Notes: generated by a model not told the origin, from the sequence alone. 64,000 nt of DNA from Gallionella sp. (GCA_030700315.1 JAUYJO010000135.1:1-64000); one strand, 5' to 3'. Positions 1 through 8,777 are shown, counted from the stretch's first letter. Made by a program: numbers and translations.

Positions 1-1
1 C

Positions 2-79
2 CAGCGACGAGCGTACGGGCTGCGCGATGAAGAATATCTGCGACTAAAAATACTCACGTCTATGCTCCCGAGGCTCTGA
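2..79 (+). pseudogene. C-terminal fragment of a probable transposase
   Basis: Frame 2 reads QRRAYGLRDEEYLRLKILTSMLPRL*, resembling C-terminal ends of IS transposases; cut by the window edge. Confidence 0.3.
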
Positions 80-151
80 AAAACATGAAATTTACCCACT
101 CGATTACGCGAAGACCCAATAAATATATCGACCCTTTTTATCAGCAGGCTA

Positions 152-292
152 GCCGTTTTTATTCGGCTTCTCCTCGCCGGTCATAAACCCAATAGGCCGT
201 TTTTTCTGCGGCTCGGGCGGTGTCATCAATTCCCGGATGGCATCGAACACTTGCTTGAGCTGGGCGCGCGTGTTGCGTGTTATCCAAAGTAC
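152..292 (-). pseudogene. C-terminal remnant of ORF6N/KilA-N-type DNA-binding protein
   Basis: Reverse strand reads RNTRAQLKQVFDAIRELMTPPEPQKKRPIGFMTGEEKPNKNG*. Confidence 0.5.
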
Positions 293-351
293 CGGAGTCA
301 AATTGCATTATGCTTCGACAGGCTCTGATAGAGCAACCAAGAAAATTAAGT

Positions 352-775
352 AATTAAAGGGGGAGGGTTCGGATTAAATTCGCAGCCCGCATCCGTTGAA
401 TTCATTTTTGTTGTCGTGCTCAAGCAACGGCTTCAAGCGATGCGTGGCGCTCGATCTGGTTGCGGTACAAGTCGATCACAGGGAAGCACAGGCCGTAGTC
501 GCCCCAAACCAATTCGCCGTATTCGAGGCGAAATGTCGCAAAACGGGCAGGATCAAGCCATGCACGAATATCTGGATGGAGGGAGTGCGCCAGGAAGGGC
601 TTGAAGTCCACAGTCTGTTCGATGCCGTCATCAAATTGCAGGCGGATGCGGAAGTCTCCAACTTGCTCGGCAGTGACAATGTTGATGATGGCTGGTGTCA
701 TTTGAGTCTCCTCGTGATGCGCTCCGGTGTGATGGGTTTGTGCAGAACAAAAAAGTCTATCCACTTGGCGATGAT
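352..775. repeat. Direct repeat copy 1 (3' end of DUF4160 gene + DUF2442 gene)
   Basis: Matches 1784-2207 at a constant offset of 1432 bp without indels. Confidence 0.9.
420..701 (-). CDS. DUF2442 domain protein (copy 1)
   Basis: MTPAIINIVTAEQVGDFRIRLQFDDGIEQTVDFKPFL...; near identical to 1852..2133; ORF track start is upstream. Confidence 0.75.
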   Translation of the reverse strand: MTPAIINIVTAEQVGDFRIRLQFDDGIEQTVDFKPFLAHSLHPDIRAWLDPARFATFRLEYGELVWGDYGLCFPVIDLYRNQIERHASLEAVA

Positions 776-955
776 GATGCGATCAACCGGGGCTTTGTGA
801 TGTTCGGGTAGCGAGACTGCGCGCTCGGCAATTGACCTTGATACCGGAATAATCGCCACACCATTTGCCTCGGCCTGATCGAGCCAGTCTGAGACAGGCA
901 ACTGGAGAACAATCCGCCCGTGCTTCACAAGCCACGCCATTTCCCAGCAGGTCAT
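698..955 (-). pseudogene. Chimeric ORF: VapC (PIN) middle fragment fused to DUF4160 C-terminus
   Basis: VapC-like ...VSRSIAERAVSLPEHHKAPVDRIII joined to AKWIDFFVLHKPITPERITRRLK, which is the DUF4160 tail of copy 2. Confidence 0.7.
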
Positions 956-981
956 TAAAGATTCAGCCGTTTCGATGACAT

Positions 982-1359
982 CTACGGCACAAACACCTCT
1001 ACCGGCAAACCATCGACTGCGCTGAAGTGTTTGGCATTGGAAGTGAGAACGGTTGCGCCGTGTTCGAGCGCGGTTGCGGCAATGAGTGCATCACCAAGTT
1101 GCAAACCGTGCGACAGCGCGTAAGCATCAACCAGTTGCATAGCACGGTCAGAGATAGCGGCGCTGAGCGGCAGAATCTCAGCCTGCCCAACCGCCAACCC
1201 CTTCTTCACGCGTGCCAATTCCTGCTTATCGCGGCAGCCCTGCGCTAATTCCATATACGTCACCGCAGAGATTCGCCACGGGGTTAGTGCTTGTAAGCGG
1301 GCGGCAGCACCTGCATGGCCGCGTGTCATCCACACCAGCACATCGGTATCAATCAGCAT
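982..1359 (-). CDS. vapC: PIN domain toxin, VapC family
   Basis: MLIDTDVLVWMTRG..., LQLGDALIAATALEHGATVLTSNAKHF. Confidence 0.85.
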   Translation of the reverse strand: MLIDTDVLVWMTRGHAGAAARLQALTPWRISAVTYMELAQGCRDKQELARVKKGLAVGQAEILPLSAAISDRAMQLVDAYALSHGLQLGDALIAATALEHGATVLTSNAKHFSAVDGLPVEVFVP

Positions 1360-1616
1360 TACTGACCTTCATCATTGCGTGAGCCATCAGGCCGATAACG
1401 CGGTGCGCGCAGTTTACGCACATATGCGTTCACATCCGCCATCTCTTCCCGATCACGCCACATCCCAAACATCGGGTTGTCTGTCAAAGCGGAAGGTGTT
1501 TCCTCCTCAATACGTACCGTGACACGCTTATCAGGCGCGATCAGTAAGCGAGCGCGCCAGGCGGCAGGCAATTCATTGAGCGCGACATGTTCAATCACAA
1601 CGGTATTCATAAGCAC
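1359..1616 (-). CDS. Antitoxin partner of VapC
   Basis: 85 aa ORF directly upstream of and overlapping vapC. Confidence 0.65.
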   Translation of the reverse strand: MLMNTVVIEHVALNELPAAWRARLLIAPDKRVTVRIEEETPSALTDNPMFGMWRDREEMADVNAYVRKLRAPRYRPDGSRNDEGQ

Positions 1617-1783
1617 ATCCTTTCTTTTTAGCGGCTAGCCTGCACTGGCACGGTTTCCAATAAGTAAACCCTGCGTCAGGTCTTGCATTGCAATATCGCT
1701 ATTTTGCCTTGCTCTAATAATTTATCACAACTCTGCTTAATGCCCCGTTTTTCTTCGGCTTCTCCTCGCCGGTTATAAACCCG

Positions 1784-2207
1784 AATTAAAGGGGGCGGGA
1801 TCGGATTAAATACTCAGCCCGCATCTGTTGAATTCATTTTTGTTGTCGTGCTCAAGCAACGGCTTCAAGCGATGCGTGGTGCTCAATCTGGTTGCGGTAC
1901 AAGTCGATCACAGGGAAGCACAGGCCGTAGTCGCCCCAAACCAATTCGCCGTATTCGAGGCGAAACGTCGCAAAACGGGCAGGATCAAGCCATGCACGAA
2001 TATCTGGATGGAGGGAGTGCGTCAGGAAGGGCTTGAAGTCCACAGTCTGTTCGGTGCCGTCATCAAATTGCAGGCGGATGCGGAAGTCTCCAACTTGCTC
2101 GGCGGTGACAATGTTGATGATGGCTGGTGTCATTTGAGTCTCCTCGTGATGCGCTCCGGTGTGATAGGTTTATGCAGAACAAAAAAGTCTATCCACTTGG
2201 CGATGAT
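1784..2207. repeat. Direct repeat copy 2 (3' end of DUF4160 + DUF2442)
   Basis: See 352-775. Confidence 0.9.
1852..2133 (-). CDS. DUF2442 domain protein (copy 2)
   Basis: 93 aa; start overlaps stop of upstream DUF4160 (ATGA). Confidence 0.8.
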   Translation of the reverse strand: MTPAIINIVTAEQVGDFRIRLQFDDGTEQTVDFKPFLTHSLHPDIRAWLDPARFATFRLEYGELVWGDYGLCFPVIDLYRNQIEHHASLEAVA

Positions 2208-2434
2208 ATCGTCGGCGCGGGCGCTGGTAATTTCCTCGAAGTGGCGCATTTCATTGGTATCGAGCGGTGCGCGACCCGCAACCGCGCTGTAACGAATTCC
2301 CGATACTACGCCGTTAAGCACGATGATTTCGGCACGTGATTCACGACCTTGAACTTGCCATGCACATGGACTGGCTCATGTTCGTTGGCGTAGAGCATAA
2401 TGATGAGTCCGAAGTACCCGTAGAGTTTAGGCAT
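2130..2434 (-). pseudogene. DUF4160 domain protein with -1 frameshift
   Basis: MPKLYGYFGLIIMLYANEHEPVHVHGKF in one frame continues as QGRESRAEIIVLNGVVSGIRYSAVAGRAPLDTNEMRHFEEITSARADDIIAKWIDFFVLHKPITPERITRRLK* in another; total length 305 nt. Confidence 0.8.
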
Positions 2435-2506
2435 GATCCTTCAATCGGTATTAAAGTGGCCAGCTTCGCATTGCTTTTCTGTGAACCATCTGGGGCGCAC
2501 CACAAG

Positions 2507-2578
2507 TTAAGCCCGCCGCCACGCGTGGATCAGTGCACTCGTATCGATGCTGTAACGCGCATTCTCATTGTTCGCCAT
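2507..2578 (-). pseudogene. N-terminal remnant of DUF4411 (PIN-like) protein
   Basis: MANNENARYSIDTSALIHAWRRA*; start overlaps the end of the XRE-ImmA gene. Confidence 0.6.
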
Positions 2579-3293
2579 CAGTAAGCTCCAAGCTTACCCC
2601 ACTTTTACGGAGTGCCAAGTGTGCAAATTCGTGTGCCAGAGAAAACAGGCGTCGTACTGGCGCATCTTTACGATTAATAACAACGGTAGGCAGCACGTCA
2701 TAAGCCAGGGCAAATCCAGAGGCCTCTTCAGAGGTAATGCGCGCAGCTTGAAATACAAGCACGCCGGCATTTTCAATACGCTGGCGCCATGAGTTGAGCC
2801 CCTTACGCCCTGCAGCGTCGCCACGGTATGCTTCCATATCGCTCATGGATAACCCGAGGAAGTCACGCACCATTTTACCCGCCTCCTCAGGATCGACGGT
2901 GAGTCCGAAGGAAAGGCCGAACGGTTTTGGTTCTTCACCCAAATCCGACAACAACTCCAGTGCCAGTTCGCGCCGTTGGTGAGCGACTCTTATTTCTTGT
3001 GTTAGCTCTGGAGAAAAGTGCCTCGGCTGCCCGCTGGGAAGACGACGGAAGTCGCTTATTACCTGAAAACCTTGAGGCACTTCTTGCAGGTAAAAAACAC
3101 CGAGAGGGCGTTTGTAGAGCTGGGTTAGTTTTCTGAGCTGAGGTATTGTGGGCGAGGCAGGTCCTTTTTCCCAACCGGCAAGCGTATCTTCGCTTTTATC
3201 CATAGCAATGGCCGCCTCAGACAGCGAAAAACCTGCCGATTCTCGCGCCCACTGTAGAATTTCGGGCTTTACGTTGGCGAAAACACTACCCAT
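2565..3293 (-). CDS. XRE HTH + ImmA/IrrE metallopeptidase-domain protein, probably C-terminally truncated
   Basis: N-terminal HTH (GFSLSEAAIAMDKSEDTLAGWEKG) and HEFAH motif only about 20 aa before the stop. Confidence 0.75.
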   Translation of the reverse strand: MGSVFANVKPEILQWARESAGFSLSEAAIAMDKSEDTLAGWEKGPASPTIPQLRKLTQLYKRPLGVFYLQEVPQGFQVISDFRRLPSGQPRHFSPELTQEIRVAHQRRELALELLSDLGEEPKPFGLSFGLTVDPEEAGKMVRDFLGLSMSDMEAYRGDAAGRKGLNSWRQRIENAGVLVFQAARITSEEASGFALAYDVLPTVVINRKDAPVRRLFSLAHEFAHLALRKSGVSLELTDGEQ

Positions 3294-3536
3294 GTTTCAT
3301 TAAATATAATTTGATTGAACTGCAAGTATAACTACTTCAAATGTTCCTTGCTGACCTTAAGGATGTACAACATCCTCTTGGCGTAGCGTGTTAACCGTAA
3401 TGCCAAAAGCGCAGGAGTTGAATTGTTTTGCCGAATTCGCTGCCGCGAAAAATCTCTGCATCATGCTGCCCGAAAGCAGTTATTTCTGATAACGATTACC
3501 CAGCCAAGCAGCGGGCGAAGCACCCACATGGCTGAG

Positions 3537-3758
3537 TCAGGCAGCCAGCTTCAGGCTCGACACCGCTTTGTTTAGCTTGGCTTCCGGTACGCCAAGGCGC
3601 AGGGCTTTGATCTCTTCGGGGCTGAGTGTATGTACGGGTGTCAGGCAGGCTTCGTCAAACTCGCGCATGGTCTGTTTGTTGATAGCACCCACATCATGCA
3701 GCGCCTCCATCGTTTCATGGATGGCGGCGAGGGCATCGCTGCGATATTTTTTAGGCAT
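3537..3758 (-). pseudogene. Antitoxin-type transcriptional regulator lacking its HTH
   Basis: MPKKYRSDALAAIHETMEALHDVGAINKQTMREFDEACLTPVHTLSPEEIKALR resembles the N-terminus of NadS-like regulators; usual HTH replaced by LGVPEAKLNKAVSSLKLAA*. Confidence 0.55.
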
Positions 3759-3796
3759 CTTTTTCTACCTCCTCAAACTGTCCGTTTGCAACCAGC

Positions 3797-4132
3797 TCAA
3801 GCGACAGCCAGCATCAAATGCCCGACAGGTTCAGAGGTCGGCTTCACCTTGATTTCGATGTCGTAGCCGAGCCGGTTCAGACAGTCCATCAGCTTGCGCT
3901 CGGACAGGTTGGAGAAGTCGCCGCGCATCATGTCGGACACTTTTGGCTGGGTGATCCCCATGCGTTTTGCCGCTTCCTGTTGAGTCAGCCCGAGACGGCG
4001 CATGGCCTTCCTGATCTCGATTACCAGGCCCGTTTTAATCTTGAGTTTTTCCGCGTCGGGCAGACCGAGATCGGCATACACGTTGCCTGAACTGCGCTGC
4101 ACCTCGATACCGTCAATGACCCGTTTTTTCAT
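3797..4132 (-). CDS. XRE-family antitoxin (HigA-like)
   Basis: LGLTQQEAAKRMGITQPKVSDMMRGDFSNLSERKLMDCLNRLGYDIEI. Confidence 0.8.
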   Translation of the reverse strand: MKKRVIDGIEVQRSSGNVYADLGLPDAEKLKIKTGLVIEIRKAMRRLGLTQQEAAKRMGITQPKVSDMMRGDFSNLSERKLMDCLNRLGYDIEIKVKPTSEPVGHLMLAVA

Positions 4133-4406
4133 TTCGTAACTCCTTTGCGAGCGTATCGGCCACTTTCAGCCTGGCGCGGATGGATGCCTCTAGAAATCCA
4201 GATTTCATCCCAACTGCGGCGTTGCGGAAAAAATTTCTTGCTTAGGGATGCGGAAATTGTAAAAGTACCTTGGCCGCATCGTGTTGATCCCCAGCTTGAG
4301 CGAGGGAAAGCGCGTAACCGAAGAGCCGCCGCACGTCGGTTGGCAATGCCATCAGGTCTCTGTGACTGCTTCCTATCCATTCAAGCGGTTTTTCTGTGTC
4401 GGGCAT
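4113..4406 (-). pseudogene. Gp49-like/HigB toxin with replaced interior and internal stop
   Basis: N-term MPDTEKPLEWIGSSHRDLMALPTDVRRLFGYALSLAQAGDQHDAAKVLLQFPHP*; C-term EASIRARLKVADTLAKELRNEKTGH*; overlaps the antitoxin start. Confidence 0.75.
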
Positions 4407-4534
4407 GTTTTGATTATACATGTACTGGTATATTCAACAAGCATCACGTCAGCTCGCATTCTTTGGCTTGGTACAACAAACATCGCGCGGTTACAATCAC
4501 GCTCTTTATTCACCTTAGCTTATGGGGTATTCCA

Positions 4535-4741
4535 ATGGCGGAGAATGAAGAAGATTATTTGCGCCAGTGTTTGGAGCGAAACATTTGCCCTGTTTGTCAG
4601 CAATCGATTACCAAAAAGTTTGGAAGCGGCCAATTCAAGGACGGGGTATTTTGTTCCTTGAATTGCTACACAGAATGGAACAAGGCTTTGCTGATACGAC
4701 GACACCAGGACAAGGCACAGAAGAGTAAACCCGATGAATGA
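4535..4741 (+). CDS. Small Cys-rich (zinc-ribbon-like) protein
   Basis: MAENEEDYLRQCLERNICPVCQQSITKKFGSGQFKDGVFCSLNC...; overlaps next start. Confidence 0.6.
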   Translation: MAENEEDYLRQCLERNICPVCQQSITKKFGSGQFKDGVFCSLNCYTEWNKALLIRRHQDKAQKSKPDE

Positions 4742-5942
4742 AGTGATAACGAAGACCGATTCAACAGCAAAACCTGGTTCGATGGCTTCTGCGCGCGTGA
4801 GCGACTATACCGGAATCCTTCCGAGTCAGAAGATTGAGGAAATGCTGAGTAGAGGCGAGATCAAAACGATGCTGATGCCACTTGATCATGACCAAGTCCA
4901 GCCCGCCAGCATAGACCTGCGCCTCGGCGATTATGCCTATCCCGTAGATACGAGCTTCCTTCCCGGCAAGGGAATGACAGTACTCGAAAAATTGAAGCAG
5001 CTTGATGACCGGTTTGATGCCTTCGGAATCAACCTTAAGAATGGCGCTGTCCTTGAAAAGGGGCGGGTATACGTTATTCCTCTTTTGGAATCCATTTATT
5101 TGAGAAGTGAAGTGGCTGCCTTTGCCAACCCCAAGAGTTCAACCGGCAGGCTGGATATTTTGACGCGCCTGATTGCCGATGAAGCGACCAGTTTTGACCA
5201 AGTAAGCGAGGGTTATAAAGGCGGGCTCTACATAGAGGTTGCCCCCCGCAGTTTCAGTGTCGTGGTAAAAACCGGCACCCGCTTGAACCAGCTAAGATTT
5301 CGCCGCACTCGGGGAGAGGGGGCAAAAGCCATCAAGGCTTCGGACTGGAAGCAGCTTCTCAATGAAGGCCAGATTGTCGATTCCAGTGACCACGAGACAA
5401 ACGCGAGATCAATCCAAACAGGCCTGTTACCTTTCACCGTGGATTTGGAAGGCTCCGGCAAAGAAAACGAAATAATCGGATACCGCGCGAAAAAACATGC
5501 CAGGCGTATCGACCTGGAAAGGCGGGATTATGATCCGCTGGATTTCTGGGAGCCAATCCTTGTTAACAAAACGTCTTCGCTGATATTGGACCCAGATGAG
5601 TTCTATATTCTCATGACGAAGGAAGCGATCGCAGTGCCGCCGGATTATGCGGCTGAAATGCTGCCGTACGACACCCGCGCGGGCGAATTCCGTGTTCACT
5701 ATGCCGGATTTTTCGACCCCGGATTCGGCTGGAATGCCAAGTTAAATAAAGCGGGAAGCAGCAGGGGAGTTCTGGAAGTGCGCTCGCACGAAGTACCCTT
5801 CCTGCTTGAGCATGGGCAGACGGTCGGATGGCTTCGATATGAGCGTATGGCGGCTCGGCCCGAGCTTCTGTACGGGCAAGGCATCAGCTCTAACTATCAA
5901 GGACAGAGCCTTAAATTAGCCAAGCAGTTTAAGCAATTGTGA
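4734..5942 (+). CDS. dcd: 2'-deoxycytidine 5'-triphosphate deaminase (long form)
   Basis: 402 aa; QPASIDLRLGDYAYPVDTSFLPG, FANPKSSTGRLDILTRLIAD. Confidence 0.8.
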   Translation: MNEVITKTDSTAKPGSMASARVSDYTGILPSQKIEEMLSRGEIKTMLMPLDHDQVQPASIDLRLGDYAYPVDTSFLPGKGMTVLEKLKQLDDRFDAFGINLKNGAVLEKGRVYVIPLLESIYLRSEVAAFANPKSSTGRLDILTRLIADEATSFDQVSEGYKGGLYIEVAPRSFSVVVKTGTRLNQLRFRRTRGEGAKAIKASDWKQLLNEGQIVDSSDHETNARSIQTGLLPFTVDLEGSGKENEIIGYRAKKHARRIDLERRDYDPLDFWEPILVNKTSSLILDPDEFYILMTKEAIAVPPDYAAEMLPYDTRAGEFRVHYAGFFDPGFGWNAKLNKAGSSRGVLEVRSHEVPFLLEHGQTVGWLRYERMAARPELLYGQGISSNYQGQSLKLAKQFKQL

Positions 5943-5971
5943 AGTTGGCGTTAGCGAATACGTGGTCGAAT

Positions 5972-6130
5972 TTAACCAATCAGATGCAATCCCTTTGCGC
6001 CGCCGCGAACTGCATCCGCCACCAAACGACGGTCAAAAGTCGCGAGTTTGCCGCCGTGTGCGCAAGCCAACGCAAGCAGGCAGCTATCCGTCACTTGGGC
6101 GGAATTCAGTATGCGTGTTGCCCCGCGAAA
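5972..6130 (-). pseudogene. C-terminal remnant of PIN domain (VapC) toxin
   Basis: Reverse strand reads FRGATRILNSAQVTDSCLLALACAHGGKLATFDRRLVADAVRGGAKGLHLIG*. Confidence 0.7.
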
Positions 6131-6218
6131 ACAACACCCTCAAACAGGTGCATTCGAAAGTGCTGGCCAACCCCATCCACCGTTCGCACTGAGCCAGGTA
6201 AGCCCCGCATCCGCGAGG

Positions 6219-6395
6219 CAAGGCGTGAGCAGGAAACAGCATACATCCCAAAACCACCCCCCCTCCAGCTCCCCCTTGTCAGGGGGAGAGCCATGCTCCT
6301 CCCCTGACAAGCATGTCCTGAGCTTGTCGAAGTGGGGGAGGCTGGGAGGGGTTTGGGCGCTACCGATAGAATCACCACCACTCTCGAATGCACCC
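6219..6395. repeat. Dispersed repeat with CTCCCCCTTG inverted segments, copy 1
   Basis: Shares ...AAGGCGTGAGCAG..., CTCCAGCTCCCCCTTG, CTACCGATAGAAT and further blocks with 61884-62070. Confidence 0.75.
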
Positions 6396-6397
6396 TC

Positions 6398-6466
6398 CTC
6401 AAACCGTCCGTTTGCAACCAACTCAAGCGACAAACCAGCATCAAATGCCCGATTGGTTCAAAGGGA
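6398..6466 (-). pseudogene. Remnant of the 3' end of the HigA-like antitoxin (copy of 3769-3836)
   Basis: ctcctcaaaccgtccgtttgcaaccaactcaagcgacaaaccagcatcaaatgcccgattggttcaaagg vs ctcctcaaactgtccgtttgcaaccagctcaagcgacagccagcatcaaatgcccgacaggttcagagg. Confidence 0.75.
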
Positions 6467-6518
6467 AAACACGTAGCCTCATTCGCTCAAAATAATCCAG
6501 AGCGCCCGAATTTCTGAA

Positions 6519-7391
6519 TCAGTCATAGTCCACATCCAGCTCGCTGCATGCGTAGAAATTCTGAATTTCGGTGATGACGGCTTTGATTCTGGCTTTCGAC
6601 AGGATTTTCTTGATGATCGTGTTTCTGTACTCGTCCATGCATTCGCGCAGGATGGGGTGGTATGTGGGCGGGATTTTTTTCAGCAATGCGCCCCATCCCG
6701 CATCGATATCCGGCGGTGCTTCCCGGACGCGCCTGATCAGGCGCTCGATCTCTTTTTGCCCTGCCCGCGCGACAATGCGGCCGTCATCGGCAATCGCGAA
6801 TATCACCGCGATTGCGATCACCGCATGCGCATCCAGATCGGTGTCTTTGACCGGCCCGGCGCAATGTTTTTGGCGCAGCCATTTTGCGCAGGACACGATC
6901 TTCTGGTTGTTTTGCCGATCCTGCAATTCGCGCTTATAGACATCATCGCCCGCCCATGACGCGCCGGGGTCTGCTCGGCAAATCTCCGCGAACAGCACTT
7001 TGATATCGCGCTGCTGCACAAACGGATCGTTGTCGAACTCTGAAACGAACACGGTAAATGGCAGGGCGGACAATTCCTTGATATGCCTGAAGCCCATCTG
7101 AAAAACATATTCCGCGCCGTGATGCAGCAGAAAGGACAATTGCGCATTACCGTCTTGCGGAATATTCGCTTGGCTGATCCCCAGCGAGATACATCCCACC
7201 GTCAGATGAAACGCTTCGAGCAAGCCATCCGCCGTCCGTTCATTGGTAAATTTTTTGGCGACAAGCACGGTGATGCCGCTGAGCTCATCGATAAGGGTCT
7301 GCGCCTCTTCCTGATGATCCGCGCGCCGGGCCAGCGCTTCGAGCGCCGACACCAGATGCGGAGGGCGCGTGGTGATGTGGGCAAGTTTCAT
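6519..7391 (-). CDS. Unknown protein (290 aa), last gene of the J-domain operon
   Basis: ORF with compact gene spacing; no family recognised. Confidence 0.75.
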   Translation of the reverse strand: MKLAHITTRPPHLVSALEALARRADHQEEAQTLIDELSGITVLVAKKFTNERTADGLLEAFHLTVGCISLGISQANIPQDGNAQLSFLLHHGAEYVFQMGFRHIKELSALPFTVFVSEFDNDPFVQQRDIKVLFAEICRADPGASWAGDDVYKRELQDRQNNQKIVSCAKWLRQKHCAGPVKDTDLDAHAVIAIAVIFAIADDGRIVARAGQKEIERLIRRVREAPPDIDAGWGALLKKIPPTYHPILRECMDEYRNTIIKKILSKARIKAVITEIQNFYACSELDVDYD

Positions 7392-7432
7392 GGCAGGCTT
7401 ATCGGTAACATGCGACCTCTAGCGGTTGCGCA

Positions 7433-8221
7433 TCACGCAAAAATATCCTCACCCAGGCTCGGGCGCGTGCCTTTTTTCGGTGTGCTGGCCGCTTTTCCCG
7501 GTACTTGCTTGCGCAGGCGCAACAGCAAATCGTGGGTGGCTCTGGCGAGCGCGAACTCATGATGATATTCGTCGTCATCGCCCTCTTCGGAGCGTGCGCG
7601 CAATTGGTTTTCGCCGGGCACCCAGTCGGGGAACATCTCGAACAGCACCCGATCCCACGCATCCGCATCGGCCCGCGCTATTTCCAGCGCCAGGGGAATC
7701 ACATCGTGATCGGAAGTCGTCTGACCGCTGCTGTGCGCACCGCGCGCGTGGATGTCATTGGCGAGCTCGATGATCTCGCCGGTGGCGGTCGAGAACAGCA
7801 CGGCAAAAGCGGTTGTCCCCCAATCGGTGGCTAACGCCGCATGGATCAGCGCCGCGCGCCGCTCCGCATCGTCGGTAGAAAAAACAATTCCGTGGATATG
7901 CGCGAACAGGGACTCGGCCAGCACCTCCGGCTCATCCTCAATCATGTCCTCGCTCCAGGTCGCGGCGAAAAAGGCCAGGCTCTCGGCCCATGCCTTGGGC
8001 GAAATCAGCATCGTGGCCAGCGACAACTTTCCGCCATCGAAAGCGGACAAATGCATCGCGGCCACCTGCGGCTCCAGCGTATCCAGCACCGCCACTACCG
8101 CCAGATCGCCGAATTGCTCCGCCGTGTCATTGATCGCCTCCTCCGCATGGGCGGTAGAGCCAGACAACACCAGCTCGGTCACCTGTCGGCTGATTGCCGG
8201 AAAATTGGATTTATCAGCCAT
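7433..8221 (-). CDS. Unknown protein (262 aa) of the J-domain operon
   Basis: Overlaps upstream gene by 8 nt; no family recognised. Confidence 0.75.
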   Translation of the reverse strand: MADKSNFPAISRQVTELVLSGSTAHAEEAINDTAEQFGDLAVVAVLDTLEPQVAAMHLSAFDGGKLSLATMLISPKAWAESLAFFAATWSEDMIEDEPEVLAESLFAHIHGIVFSTDDAERRAALIHAALATDWGTTAFAVLFSTATGEIIELANDIHARGAHSSGQTTSDHDVIPLALEIARADADAWDRVLFEMFPDWVPGENQLRARSEEGDDDEYHHEFALARATHDLLLRLRKQVPGKAASTPKKGTRPSLGEDIFA

Positions 8222-8756
8222 TTTCGTCCTCGCGTGTATCGAATAGATCGATCACATCCTGGCTAGGTACGCCCCGCTCATCGTCATCGCCATCATCGAA
8301 ATTCGTGTCGCTATCCTCCTCTTCTTCAGAGGCTTCAAGCGAATTGTCCACATGCGTCCAGCGGTGGGTGTTCTTGAATAAAAATGACGTGAGGATCGCC
8401 TTGCGCGCCAGTTCCGGGTTGTTGTCGGCAACGGTGGACAAAGCCCTGGCCGCCTCGGCATCCGCACAGGACACCATTGCGATCACCTTCGCGGCATCGC
8501 CCTTGTCATATTGCTTGCACTGTTTCAGCAGCCCGGTCGGATCGTCAAAGCTCAGATAATCGGCCAGCGCAAAGCTCAACAGATTCACATCGTCGATCTC
8601 CGTGCCCTTCGCGTATTCGCCGATCAGCGACTTGATGACACTCGCATAGTTCTTCCGGTCGGGCGGCTCGCCCAGTGTGTCCTCGATCTGGATGCCCAGC
8701 TCGCGCGATTGATAAACAAATTCGTGATGGATGTTTTTATTCATTGGTTTATTCAT
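8214..8756 (-). CDS. Unknown protein (180 aa), acidic C-terminus
   Basis: ASEEEEDSDTNFDDGDDDE tail; no family recognised. Confidence 0.75.
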   Translation of the reverse strand: MNKPMNKNIHHEFVYQSRELGIQIEDTLGEPPDRKNYASVIKSLIGEYAKGTEIDDVNLLSFALADYLSFDDPTGLLKQCKQYDKGDAAKVIAMVSCADAEAARALSTVADNNPELARKAILTSFLFKNTHRWTHVDNSLEASEEEEDSDTNFDDGDDDERGVPSQDVIDLFDTREDENG

Positions 8757-8777
8757 GAGGGTTCGTAAGTGAATTGT

